DNA of 64,000 bases from Tubiluchus corallicola (lineage: Eukaryota > Priapulida > Priapulimorpha > Priapulimorphida > Tubiluchidae): positions 1-64,000 of the forward strand of contig JAQGDQ010000986.1 in the NCBI GenBank assembly GCA_030141605.1. Direction: 5' to 3'. Made by a program: the position numbers and the translations under genes. Shown here one piece after another: positions 13,083 through 24,980 of this stretch. The notes under the pieces are model-generated. The model had not been told where the DNA came from and did not search any database. It saw only the letters and a program-made list of their open reading frames with translations. Position 1 is the stretch's first letter; every line of letters starts with the position of its first letter.

Positions 13083-14039
13083 CAACAATATTGCAACGTT
13101 CTTCAAGAAGCCAGTATTGTAGTTGTGCTTAGACACAGAAAAGTATTGTGTGTCTTAAACACTATCTGCACTACCATAAGCAAAGGTGACTGTCGCAATA
13201 CCCTCCTTATAAGCCGTGTATTCTTAGGAATGAGTAAATACTTTTTGTATTGTTTTGCACATTGCATGCCAGAATGATGGGCCGAAACCAATATTCGTGT
13301 GCTTGTGGTGAGACAATCCACTAACTGACTAGTGATGGTGTTGTTTAACATCTGTCGCAAAATAGCTAATTCACCTTGCCTCTATTACTTAACTAACTAT
13401 ACATGAAGTATATTAATTAATCTGACGTAGGCTTGAACCACAATACCAATCGCTCTTTGTTTAACTCTTTCTCTGAGAGACGATTTGCCTACGTCTTATT
13501 GTGAGTATGGGAAGACTGCTTAAAGATGATAGAAATTGTTGATACACTGTACTCATGGTTCGATGTTGTTGGGAATTATAGTTGTGTGTTAGTGCCTTAC
13601 AGCTAAGAGGTGATGGATGTCTTGTTTAAAAGTGAATTGTTTTAATTTGAAGAAAATGAGTGAGTCATAATAACGTTTTCACATAATGTGCAATAAGTGT
13701 ATATAGTTTTGCAGTGAAGAGTGTGTTTTGTGTGCTATTTGTACTGTTAGTAATAATGCTAGTCTGTAATTTAATACTGCCAGCTGTTACCTTTATTAAT
13801 TTGTATAATAGTTCGTATCCCAGTGATGAACATTGAGAAACCCAAGATGCATAAATTATTCTGATGTATATAAAGCTTGTAACATGTTAGTATAGGTCAA
13901 TTTTTGTTAGTCAGGTTTTGTGATGTAATAATAATAGGGCCTACCTGGTCTAGTGGTCTTTCTCTTCAAAAGCGCTTTTCCCCCACTACATTTTTTGGCA
14001 TTTTAAAGATTTCCCTAAGCTGCCACAGCCACCAGCAGG
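13083..14039. other. Unassigned intergenic sequence
   Basis: AT-rich sequence with no recognised exon, RNA gene or repeat. Confidence 0.5.
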
Positions 14040-14245
14040 AGGGTTGCCATCACTCCTAATTTGGCCGGGAGTCTCTTGAAATTAGGTCATAGATTTGGAG
14101 TTCGGTCGGAATTTTGAAAAATTCTGAAATCTGGCTTTGAAATATTCCCTAGTCATAGATTTGTTGTTCTATGACTGGAAATATTTGTTTGAAATATTCC
14201 CTAGCTATTACTCCTGACTTCGGGTCACGACGGGGTGGCAACCCT
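14040..14245. mobile_element. 206-bp MITE with AGGGTTGCCA ends
   Basis: Perfect 10-bp inverted termini, AGGGTTGCCA at 14040-14049 and TGGCAACCCT at 14236-14245. The interior contains the direct repeat TGAAATATTCCCTAG. There is no coding capacity. The terminus style suggests a hAT-type non-autonomous element. I did not find a clean target-site duplication. Confidence 0.7.
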
Positions 14246-14249
14246 AAAC

Positions 14250-15850
14250 ACGAGACATTTTACATGATGACGCTCATCTATCTACTGCCAATGAACTTTC
14301 AGATTAAAAGAAACGCGGAACTTTAATTGACGCTTTCTGTGATAGTTTCGCCCTCTATTGGACAGATAATTAATTATACACGAGTGTAGGGACAGCCAAG
14401 TTATACGCGAGTTAAGTTACTTATGACTGTAAATTGTTTCTGTTCTCTCAAATTTACTTTTATTTTCGGATAAGAAATTAATTTAATTTTGAAAGTGTAT
14501 ATAAATCCCCAGTTGGTTGGAGTTAGCCCCAATAGCCTAACCAACCAACTACATGTATATGTATTTATAAATTTACTGTACTGTGTTAATTACTTATAAT
14601 TAAATGTAATGTAGTATGCCCCATTGTATAAATTATAATATGAAACTTTGTAAAATTATTTGTATTCTCGATGCAAATCGTCGTTTGTTAGTGAGCACAG
14701 GCATATAATTATGTGAGTACTGAGCAATGTTCTTGCACCGTGTAAAATTGTAATACGTCACTCTAGACCATGTTTAGTGACGTAAGAATACCAAAGAGCG
14801 GCCTTAATTCCTCAGAATAGCGCCTTGTCCCACTATCGTATCTTTTGTTACAATACACATTCATGGATAATTTCTAATAAACATATTTTTTCATATTATT
14901 GTTAAACTACCAAAACTACGAGACATTTTACTCGTTGATAGTGGCGACTCGTAGCTAAATTTAGTGGGGGTGCTGCAAAATTAGGGCCTAAAAATTTTTT
15001 TAGCCATTGTCTTAATACTGTATAAAACGAAACAAACATATGTAATTTTAATGTTGTAGTTGTAATATTAAACAAACAAATTTATACATAAACTTGATAA
15101 AATCCTAAACAAAAAATGTTGCTTTCTTACGAATAGCCTAAATTGTCGCAGTTCAAGAATATGCTGTTACACGGCTTTTGTACTACCCTCACGTGCTCCA
15201 GTACCGCACAAGTATAAAGAAAGAACTAAATTAAAACGACTTATTATATTGAGTATTATCGATAATAATGAGTGAAAATAGGGGGTGCTGCAGTACCACA
15301 GTACCTATACACGAGCCGCCACTGCTTGTTGAGGTTCAGTTCATCAGTTATCTATTGCCAGTGAATTCCTAGGCTAAAAAGCAGTTTAATTGGCGCTTTC
15401 TGTGGTGGTGTCGCCCTCTGTTGGACGGGTAATTAATTAGAACGCGGGTGTAGCGGTAGTTTTACTAAATTTTTTCTCGATTCTCCCAAATTTATTATTA
15501 CTTTCAGATAAGAAGTTAAATTACTTTCGTAAATGTACATAAAACCCCATCTTGGTCCAGGTTTCCCGAATAGCCTAGGCAAATCATTTAAAAATATGTC
15601 CATTCATCTACATTTACATCTATTTATAATGTACTAAGTTATAATTTATGCGTATGTCCCATTGTACAAAAAATAATTATTAAAAACTGTAAAATTATTC
15701 GTATTCAGGGTGCAAATAATTGTTTGTTAGTGAGCACAGACCTACATGTAACAATTGTCATGACTTCTGAGCAATGTTTTTGCATGGTGTAATTAAGTTA
15801 TTGATTGCTGTTTGCAGTGAATATTTTTTTTCTGTATAAGATTATTACGG
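14250..15850. repeat. Diverged direct duplication, copies about 14250-14917 and 14918-15850
   Basis: Both copies begin ACGAGACATTTTAC and share, in order, a TCGCCCTCTRTTGGAC segment, an ATAAGAARTTAA stretch, a CCCATTGTA stretch and TTGTTAGTGAGCACAG followed by GAGCAATGTT. The second copy is longer because a 386-bp MITE (14939-15324) is inserted near its start. Similarity is visible by eye but clearly below identity. It could be a segmental tandem duplication or a degenerate pair of LTRs. Confidence 0.7.
14939..15324. mobile_element. hAT-type MITE with 8-bp target duplication
   Basis: The termini are inverted repeats (TAGTGGCGACTCGT on the left; the right end is the complement of CAGTGGCGGCTCGT), with an inner inverted GGGGGTGCTGCA segment. 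The flanks CTCGTTGA (14931-14938) and CTTGTTGA (15325-15332) match at 7 of 8 bases, as expected for a hAT target duplication. It sits inside the second copy of the duplication and is absent from the first, which shows the order of events. Confidence 0.8.
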
Positions 15851-16670
15851 TGCATAATAAAGTTTTATAAAATATATACCTTTTAAGTTTTATTATTGCA
15901 GTTTAGAAATCTCGTATAATTCAAAAAACAAAAAAATCTCGTTACTGCTACAGTTTATAATTATTTATTTTATTACATTGATAAAAATCAAGAATTTTTA
16001 TAAAAGTCAAAGGTGAAAAGGCTTGATGCCTTCGTATCATAATAGGAGTTATGGAGGTGAAGCTAATTAATACTGTACATCTTATCTCATTCATGGTCAA
16101 CAGCAGAAGGATTTTATAATATAAAAATAGCTGTATAATTCTGTAAAATAAAAACAAATCTATAATTACAAAATCATTGTCACTACAACATACAGCAGTG
16201 TACTAATATTGCAAGTAGCAGACATTATTTATTTAAATCTGAAAGTAATAATAATACATAATTAACCAAACAATCCTATTTCACAATGACAAAGTTTTTT
16301 TGTAGCCATCATTTAGGTTTTTCACAGTTTCGTTGTATGCAGGCACAGTTGCTGTAGGTCAAAGGTTAAGTGTACCACAGCAACGCGTCTTAACTACAGC
16401 TGCCGAATCAATAACTTCAGTTGTTTTACATGGTTTTACATAGAGTGATTTACTAGCTGGATCTTGCTTGGGAACAAGAAAAAATGAACTAAATAAGATT
16501 ACAGCTAGCTGTTAAAATGGTTACGATTATAACAGCATGGGCTGTGAGGTGTTGTCAAGTGTACACAAATGTGATGTCTGGAACACTTAACCTTTGACCT
16601 CTTCATGATCATCATCAATTGCTGGAACTGTGAAAAGGCATGCTAGGCCTAAGTTACAGGTATGTAAGTT
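15850..16670. other. Unassigned AT-rich sequence
   Basis: No exon or RNA gene was recognised. Confidence 0.5.
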
Positions 16671-16677
16671 GCTACCG

Positions 16678-16920
16678 GGTGACGTAGCTCAGTGGTAGCG
16701 TGCTCGCTTACCACCCGGGAGGTCGTGGGTTCAACTCTCAATTGAATCTACCAAAGACTTGAAAAAATGGTTCTTCGACTAAGCACTTGGGTTTATCGAA
16801 GTAACATTTGGGTAATTTATGATCGGGACCACCTTAGAAATAAGTATTGAGTTACTTAAGGTGTTATTCTTGGACTATGTCCTAAATGAAATTATTATTA
16901 TACGGTAATTATTATTATTG
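16678..16920 (+). mobile_element. tRNA-derived SINE
   Basis: The head has a pol III A-box-like segment (TAGCTCAGTGGTAG, about 16685-16698) and a B-box-like segment (GGTTCAACTC, about 16728-16737) at tRNA spacing. The anticodon arm does not pair well, so this is not a functional tRNA. An unrelated body follows, ending in an ATT-rich tail at about 16890-16920. This layout is typical of a SINE. Confidence 0.65.
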
Positions 16921-17339
16921 TTATATCAGAAACTCACCCACAAGAACTACTATGACATTTATTTGCAAAGATAAACTTAATAATAAAGAAGCGTAGTAAT
17001 GTCATCTGACAGAAACTACTAGTAATACATATTACAATGATCAAGGTGCAGGTTTTAACAAGCATTTCATGGTTGTAAAAATAAACAAAATAACTGATCT
17101 CCAGCACGAAAATTTTCGCCAACCATCAAATATCTAAGTGCCATCTATTTTCACAATAGAGAAACGTTGGAAGAGCATAATTGAAAAGTTAAAAACACCA
17201 CCAATGTATTTAGGAGACACATGGCACACTCCAGTAAAAGGACCACTCTATATTGATAATATTCATAAAAACAAAACAAAATTTATAAACATTTATAAAA
17301 TGCCATAAAATAAAAACATTTACAATATAATAAAACCAT

Positions 17340-17445
17340 TTGCATTTTGCATTCGTTAATATAATATTAACTGCCTTATTATATTACTTTAATATATATA
17401 TAATATATATATTATATTATTGTATTTCTTATTATATTAGAAAGT
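17340..17445. repeat. AT-rich low-complexity tract
   Basis: Mostly TATATA and ATTATA runs, downstream of the SVOP-A gene. Confidence 0.8.
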
Positions 17446-17609
17446 GCAATAAACATACAAACTTATTTTAAATTTGTCTAATCACAAATTCGGATCAAAA
17501 TGAATAATTTACTTAAATTAAAAATAACCAATAGCAGTGAAAGCACAATGGTTTAACAATAAAATGATAAGATCACCAAAAGCCATTAAGCCACCAACAC
17601 GCCCACTTA

Positions 17610-17615
17610 TTTATT
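17610..17615 (-). terminator. Polyadenylation signal of SVOP-A
   Basis: AATAAA on the minus strand, 46 bp beyond the stop codon. Confidence 0.6.
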
Positions 17616-17660
17616 GATATAATCATCTTGACGGTTCATCTGTACATGATAAAAGTCAGC

Positions 17661-20600
17661 TTATAGAAGTTCCCTGCCAACAGTATTTGGAAACAAAAGA
17701 CTGGCCAGGCCACCTGCCAGCAGGCAGCCGGCAACTAACATGATCGGCACAACGCAGGTAACGTCGATAAGAAGACCGAATAAGACGTTTCCTAAAATTG
17801 CTCCGAGGCGAGCAAACACGAGACCAAATCCAAACGCAGTCGCCCTCACCGAAGTGGGAAACAGTTCCGTTCCCAGGATGTCCATAGCATTCCATGCTAT
17901 CACAGACACTCCGGCAAACAAACAGGACAGAATCAGATTCTGCGTCCTGTTAGTAACGAACCAAATGAAAAACACCATGACGGCACTCACGGTCATACTT
18001 GCGGCCAAGGGGAGACGTCTTCCCAGCTTGTCCATGAAAACTACCGAAAGAAGATTTCCGGGCACGTTCGCTAAAGCCAGAAACACCGCATCACGATACA
18101 CCATGCTATCTGTACCAACGCCACTGCAGTCGGTAAAATTAACAACTGTACTGCTGTTATCATAATTTATAACGCGATCGCTACACACAGATACGTTATC
18201 CTCTCTACCATACATCTCCAAGCGTTTGAATAACTCTGGAAACCACATCCACAAGCCATAGTAACCGAATGATAGGGTAAAATTGATAAATATCCACTTT
18301 AGAGTATTTCTCGTTAACGGCGTATAAAACAGTTCAACTGCTTTTGACATTGACATCAGAAGCAGCTTCACTTTACTATGCAATATCTTTGGCTTTTCTT
18401 CGTAAAAATCACATTGCAATTCAATACCATGCAAATCTGAACGTTGTGCCTTTTTGTTGATCTTGTACATTTTTTGCAAGATGACCATGCACTGTACGTC
18501 CTTGCCACAGTCAAGCAGGTATTTCGGACTTTCGGGCAAAAACGACACCAGCAAGATGGCCGAAAAAGCAGGGAACGTGGCCAAAGCCACAAAGATCCTC
18601 CAGCTCGTATAGGAGAAGCTTGGTCCAAATAGGTTGAGTTGTGTTTGAGGAATAACTGCCCAGGCTAGAAGAGCAACAAGAAGATTCCCCGACATCCAAA
18701 ATGTGGCCAATAAGCTCAGCATTCGTCCTCTGTACATCCGCGGCTGAAATTCAGCGTAGTATGCCCATATAACCGGAACATTACCGCCCACTCCGAAACC
18801 GCTGATTATCCGAAACGTGAGGAAGAGCCAGTACGATTGAGCAAAACTAGACAAGAGGCCAAATATGCCATTAATGAAGAGAGTAAGAAGAAGAACCTTG
18901 CGACGTCCAGTAATGTCCGCCCAAGTAGCCATTACGTATCCACCAATCATCATTCCTGTGTAAAGACAACGTCTGGACGTTTAATCAGATTTGTAAGTTT
19001 TACATAATAAACAGTAGTAGTAAGACTTATAATTGTCAAGTGTAAGTCGTGCACTGCAATCCAACTTGCCCTGCTGAAAATGCTTTTCAGAAAACTGTAC
19101 TAATAAGGCATTCACAAATAGAGAATCACTTTTGTATCACTTACATGCTGCCTCACTGCATACAGAGCTTGCGTTAGCAATAACGCTCCATAAAATTTCT
19201 AAATTTAAACATCCGTACTGGCCATTAGGCACAGCCATTTCAATGGCAAGTCGTATGAAACAAGCCTAGATGAGAATGGGTAAAGTTTGAGAAAATAATC
19301 AGAATGCTCATAGCGTTCTGAATAACCAGAATACTAGCAAAGCAAAAGTACCACTTATTTTATATTATCAATAAGATCAATAATGTGCTTTTTGGTGACT
19401 ACTGGGAACTGGGATGGTGATGCAGTGATGCTTTACCAACTGGTGCAAATTATCAAATCATTCCATTTTAAAATTATTAAGAATTTTCTTTTCCAATTAC
19501 ACAAGCACTTTCAAACAGGTAAGCATGATGCTAATTAATGCAATCCGTATGGAAAGTTTTTTGGGATAAACTTTAAAATACCCTTTTCTTAACTTTTCGG
19601 CTAATTGTGCTCACAAATGTCAAGTTATTTCAACGTAACCAAGAATGTTAATGAGTTGGATTTACTGTGATTGAATTTAGCAGTGGTAATATCCACCATG
19701 CTGTGCCACTGTATGTAACCAGTGACTAACCAAATTGCTCACTTTTTGTAAGGGTCAGAGAAATGTAATAACATATGTGTGCTTGCAAACCAAAACCATC
19801 CAAAAGTCGAAATGCCTCAAAGTAGAATGACCCAAAAATTTGGTCAAATATAGTTTTTTTGTTTTTTTTATAAAAACAAACAGTAAATATAATGGACTTT
19901 TATATTCTAGCATCAATTTATCCAAAAAATAGTTAAAATTTAATTTTATAATCGTGCGCCCATTTTTCTGTCTAGAAACTAGTACTGCAATTGTAAAAAC
20001 TCCTATTTTCAAACTCTGATAGTAACTCCTGGAAGTTGTCATTTTGTTTCGAGTTTTTTCTCTTGCCAAGCTCAGATCTTCACCAGGAAGAGCCATCTAC
20101 TGAGTTAAAACATAACTTCAATGTGTTCTTGCAAGCAAAGTTCGTAGCAACCAACAAAAAACAATGACTGACGTTAACAGCAATTTTCTCAAGATTATGT
20201 TTTTCAGTACGCAGCGCCAGCACCTCGACTTAAATGTGGATTATCACAGCTTAGAAGTAGCATAGAGCAATGAACTTGGTATCAAAATGAACCTCGTGAA
20301 ATGGAGATTCAGGGAATGTGAATAAGTAGAAAATGTTAATTGCCGACTTATGGACAAGAACACTTTGCTGGGAAAAAAATTATATTCATTTTTTATTTTT
20401 GGAATTAGCATTTAAAATCGGATCAGTTAGGCCATACCAGGTTCTAGCAAAATGAACTTGACAACCATTTTTGTCAAAGTTATTCATTGAGACTTTATAA
20501 ACGTTTGCAAGCTAGAACTAAAAATAAAACAAAGTGCTTACTGTTACATTTGCTCTGAATTAACTATGGATCTACACGCTCATATCTCAGGTTTGCCGAA

Positions 20601-23600
20601 CAAAAGAGAGGAGACGTCGGTCTGAATTTGCCGATTGACCATATTTACCAATACTAAGTTAATACAGTAGGAACTGCGAACTAGAGTCACGGTAATATAG
20701 AATCAATCACCTAATTGTCTCAAAAACGTCTAGTAAGCGCCGCTTCTGACATACAAGCTGCAAATGCGTCATTACACGCTGCTTGGTTGCATGGATATAA
20801 TGATGCAAAGAAAGTGACGGAATGCCAACTAGCTGTCAGCTCATGAAACAACGGGCTGTGTCTGTAGTATGCGTGACTTTTAACGGTCCACATTTTCTCC
20901 GATTTTTCTCATATCTGTAAAAGCGAGGTCCAGCAAACCGAGACCGAGACAATGCACAATAATAAGCATCATGTCTGGGAACTTTCAATAAAAATAGTTC
21001 AGTGTCTGTCTTGAAAGAGAACTGTTGAATTAGTATTTTATAAAACCCCAATTACTGTATAATTAGATTAATTAATTGGAAAACACAACACTTACCAATA
21101 AAAATGCTTGCACTCAGCCATCCTTTATTAGCTGATGTCATGTGCAGCTCACATTCTGCTGATGGAAGAAGAAATGAAACGCACAGTACCTGAAGAGAAA
21201 AAACCTTTCGTAAAACTAGCAACTCGATTAAAGAAAAGGTCAAGCCTGCTGGGAAGACAAACAGCTGCCTCCTTTCAACATTCATAACAAATGTTAGAAG
21301 AATTTAGTAATAAAAGTGTGATAACTGCCTCATGTAATTAGTAAAATCACTTAAAGTTACGATCATTTCATTCTTGAGTGCTCCCATCATGAAGGCACAT
21401 TTTTCCACTACTGATATTATTTGTGACTGAAAAAAAGCAGTGTTCGAAGTAAAATAAATTTGTACAAAAAATTAGATAGCTTATTTTGTCACAGATATAC
21501 AAATTATTTTTTATTTTATTTATTAAATACACCCATACATCCACATTATGTACTATGCAGAAGTCTGAATTAATGCAAAGAGCCACAATACAAAAAGCCA
21601 TGAAGTCAGCCAGTTACATGATAATTTTCAAGGCCTGAAAATTTGCATACAGCAGCAGAACACATTAATTTTATGTTTTAGAGGCAGTTTTTTTTGCAAA
21701 TTTCCCCGTTATGTTCTTCTAAGTTAAACTGCTAACAGTAAAATAAAATAAACATGCTAAATAAAGTGTCTTTTCCTTTACTTTCTTCTACTAGACCCTT
21801 TCGAATTGGCTGTATTAGAAGCTTAATGATAGATAAATTAAATTACTAAATGCTAATATAAAGGATTAAATCAAACTGACTAAACATGTGCTGTACTGAC
21901 CAAAACAGTTATAACCTTAGTAAGGAAATGAAAGTTTAATAAGAAGACTTTAATAAACAACAATAAAAACAAAAGACTTGACAATACATTCTGCCAGCGG
22001 CTACTTTACCAACGAAACAATATCAATTATTTTACTTAATTTATACATTAAGTTTGGTGAGGCTGATAACAGTTTTTGAAATTTCATTAGGCAATTGATA
22101 ATAGCAAAAGTCAAAAGTACACTGTCGAAAATTCTGAATGATTACTGAAAAAAGAAGCAATTGACGATTCAGTTCTATTATATGTGATTGATTTCGTTGT
22201 TTGTTTTGAAAATTCAGATTAATTCAGAAGTATTTACAAATAGCTGCTGAAAATAGACTATAATTTAAATATGTACACATGACAGTAAGTACTTGCTTAA
22301 TGACTCCCCATTTAGCGACGTTTCGTTTCAACAACACTGTCCTTTTGTCACATCTTTTCACTCAACGACACACATTTCACTTTAATGACAACTTTGCTCA
22401 ATGTGAGTTTTTATTTTATCAACAACACTTTTACCTAATTTGATGCATCAAAACAGCGTATGTAGTGTTCGCTCACTTATCATGGGTGTTCCGTTCCAGG
22501 CCCACCCGCGATAAGTGAATTTCCGCGAAGTAGGGACGCTATACTTATTTTAGTAGTTATACATTATTTTAAGTTTTTATAAACCCTCCCAACACTCTTA
22601 TACATACCAATCGTGTGTTGTGTACAATCTCACGTCGGCAAGTAGCATCTCAAGCGGGCGCAAGTACTACATTTCGTTTTTGGTGTGTATTCATCCGCCG
22701 AATAAATACACTATTTACTGTAAATGGTAATTTTTTATGATTTACCCTATATTTTTTAATGTTAGAATTAATACTTTTAATATATTTTTATACATTTTGT
22801 GATTTTTTATGCAAAATTCATCAAATCTATGCATTACCGTATAATACGTACTAAGCATGTGCAAAAATACTTAGGAGTACCACAAAAGCCCGCGAAACGG
22901 CGAAAATACTGCGATAAATATTTTACATTAATATTTTTGAAAACTCGTGAAACAGGAGTCCGTGATAAACGAACCACGAAGTAGCGAGTGAACACTGCAT
23001 TGTTCTGTCATAAAATACACTAGCAACGTAAACAGTGCATTTCTTCGCTTCCCAACTGACTACTAAATCCTAGCTGTTTACATCGAGTGAGATCTGCGAG
23101 CAAACTTTATGCGTGCAACCTGTTTAAACAGCAACCCGACTAAATATCTAGATAAAATTCCGCAGGTCACCCAGGGCTTGGCTTTGACACTGTTTATTGC
23201 TTAACTAACTTGGTTTATTGCTTAACAGCTGCCCCAGGCTTAAACATTAACGAAAGAGAAACCGCTATAGCTAGGTAATGGTAGGTAAGATAGATGGTTT
23301 CATGCAAGTAGAAAAAATTAATCGGTAGAAATATGAATAAAACTCATAAAATGTTTCAGCTATATGATTTAACCAGCATTGATTTGTGTCTCCGGAACAT
23401 ATCTATATTCTTTTACATTACTTTCTATGGAAGTCTTGGCTTCATTTAACGACGCTTCGGTTAACATCATTGGAACACATTATCGTCATTAAGCGAGCAC
23501 TTACTGTACCACATAAAATCATTCAAGTTTGCGCAATTAACCATACCTCTACTGCGTCACAAACATTAGCCCAACCAAGTATCAAGACAAGAACCCAATG

Positions 23601-23759
23601 AAACTTTCCAATTCCAACTATATCGAGAACTTCGTCGTAAGACTTTTTTTCTTTGACGGAGCTAGGACTAGTAATATTTTCGTGATTTGTGTGATACTCT
23701 TTGTCACTGCCACAGGCAACATCACTACTTAACAAGTAGTCTGTTTCATGATCAACCAT
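17661..23759 (-). CDS. SVOP-like MFS transporter A (three coding exons)
   Basis: Exons on the minus strand: 23759-23547, 21189-21096 and 18955-17661, joined at phases 0 and 1, giving 533 aa. All junctions are GT-AG. The N-terminal cytoplasmic segment has YDEVLDIVGIGKFHW, followed by TM1 with NVCDAVE. Exon 2 encodes FLLPSAECELHMTSANKGWL, and exon 3 begins inside the IFIGMMIGGY segment. MFS signatures are present: DITGRRK (residues 116-122) after TM2, PESPKYLL in the central loop and DKLGRRLP in the second half. The loop before the C-terminal half carries Asn glycosylation sites. This matches the SV2/SVOP branch of the sugar-transporter-like MFS; vertebrate SVOP is a synaptic-vesicle protein of unclear substrate with about 550 aa. 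The substrate here is unknown. The gene is a tandem paralogue of 24981-28793. Its introns hold family A and mariner-like insertions. Confidence 0.9.
19190..19600 (+). mobile_element. Family A element copy in SVOP-A intron 2
   Basis: Shares the GGCAAGTCGTATGAAACAAG-type core, ATCAATAAGATCAA and the AATTATTAAGAATTTTC plus CCAATTACAC segments with the other family A copies, the last two also with 60895-61105. The right end is CCCTTTTCTTAACTTTT, a degraded terminus. Non-coding. Confidence 0.65.
19765..19850. repeat. Dispersed repeat, inverse copy at 30040-30160
   Basis: The segment TGTGCTTGCAAACCAAAACC and the following AGTAGAATGACCCAAAAATT recur in the opposite orientation near 30040-30160, where about 25 extra bases are inserted between the blocks. 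No coding sequence. Confidence 0.7.
22282..23508. mobile_element. Mariner-like inverted-repeat element with a nested insertion
   Basis: The left end is ACAGTAAGTACTTGCTTAAT and the right end is the complement of ACAGTAAGTGCTCGCTTAAT. The inverted ends continue to a shared CGACG motif. No transposase frame survives. A second element (22461-22999) is inserted in its left part. It lies in SVOP-A intron 1, and its right end is only 38 bp from the exon 1 splice donor. Confidence 0.75.
22461..22999. mobile_element. Pogo/Tigger-like MITE nested in a mariner-like element
   Basis: The left end TGTAGTGTTCGCTCACTTAT and the right end (complement TGCAGTGTTCACTCGCTACT) are inverted repeats. The first ~80 bp contain CGCGATAAGTGAATTTCCGC, resembling Tigger-like termini. 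The open frame at 22799-22984 includes the right terminal repeat and is not a gene. Confidence 0.65.
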
Positions 23760-24174
23760 ACTGTGTCACAAGTGATTAAATTCAACAAAGTATGTAATTC
23801 TCGTACAGAGTACACGAGATTACTAGGAGTTTCCAATTATTCTGAAATGAAGTGGACTAAAAACCGAAGCTAGACTATATGCAGCGCAAGTCTGTTGCTA
23901 AGCCACCATAACAGCAGCATTTACTAAAATCTTAATTTGATCTGATCCTTATTAATAAATTCCGCAGCGAATAGTGCCGGGACTATCCATGAAACAAAAT
24001 ACTTTTCGATTTGCAGTCTTGCTGTTTGGGCCAGTAGCAAAGCAGAAACTTTTAACGTGAAGTTACTCGGCGAATTCAATTCAAGTCAATTTGTTGTGCA
24101 GATGCACTATTAACATTACATATATTGTCCAGCACAAAAAGATAATTGTATACAGGTAAAACTACCGATTACTA

Positions 24175-24178
<4 letters not shown>

Positions 24179-24229
<51 letters not shown>
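24179..24229. repeat. (AT)n microsatellite
   Basis: About 25 AT units between the two transporter genes. Confidence 0.95.
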
Positions 24230-24233
<4 letters not shown>

Positions 24234-24919
24234 AAACTGACGTGCTGCTACTTTGTTATACTAGCTATTACGAGATACAGATCGACTCGTACAATTATAT
24301 TATTAATCAATTGAAATTGGATCAGATCTGCATAGATGAGTCAGCGATTAGCAATAGTAGTTACCTCCATTCTTACACAACACGTCCATTTTCTTCCATT
24401 CGGTTTAACAATCTGGTAATTATTTTTAAAATTGTCATCAGAGTGATAAGAGTTCATCATGCTAAATACAGCCTCTTATAACAAAGTTATTAAAATAATT
24501 ATAATGGCTTTAATAAATAATTTAAAATTAAAACGCAATAAGATTCATGTACAGAGTATATAAATTAATACGGTACTCGAGCTGCTAGAGCACGTAAATT
24601 ACTATAGTAAAATTTTAAAATTTCTAAGTAATGAATTGTCATTATCATTTTAGTGAATACTTATAAAACAACTTTAATTTTGAAAATCTGTGACCTCAAG
24701 TTCGTAACGTTAATAAAAGCTAGTCTTGTAATTATATAATAGCAACCTCAATTTAAAATTATTCAGTGGTGGACCAAATCTGTATTAAACTGAGTTCAAA
24801 ATGAAATTCATGCATAATAATAATAACAATAACAATAATAAAAACAATATAAACATAGAAAATGGCACACTCATGTTTATAAATTGTCTTTAAATGAAAT
24901 TAAATGAAGTACAAAATGA

Positions 24920-24925
24920 TTTATT
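24920..24925 (-). terminator. Polyadenylation signal of SVOP-B
   Basis: AATAAA on the minus strand, 56 bp beyond the stop codon at 24981. Confidence 0.6.
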
Positions 24926-24980
24926 GTGTTTCATTCTTAATTTCGCACATCTTGTAAATTCTCACGTTTGTACAATCCTG

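Larger units (their letters stand above)
23760..24980. other. Intergenic region between the two SVOP-like genes
   Basis: About 1.2 kb. It should hold the promoter of SVOP-A and the 3' end of SVOP-B. An (AT)n run lies at 24179-24229. No further exon was recognised. Confidence 0.5.

Noticed and set aside
16678-16750. Functional tRNA gene
   Set aside because: A- and B-box-like segments are present, but the anticodon stem does not pair and a SINE-type body and tail follow.
17740-18165. Plus-strand open frame opposite SVOP-A exon 3, and the similar one at 25075-25539
   Set aside because: Both are antisense shadows of the transporter coding exons and look alike only because the genes are paralogues.
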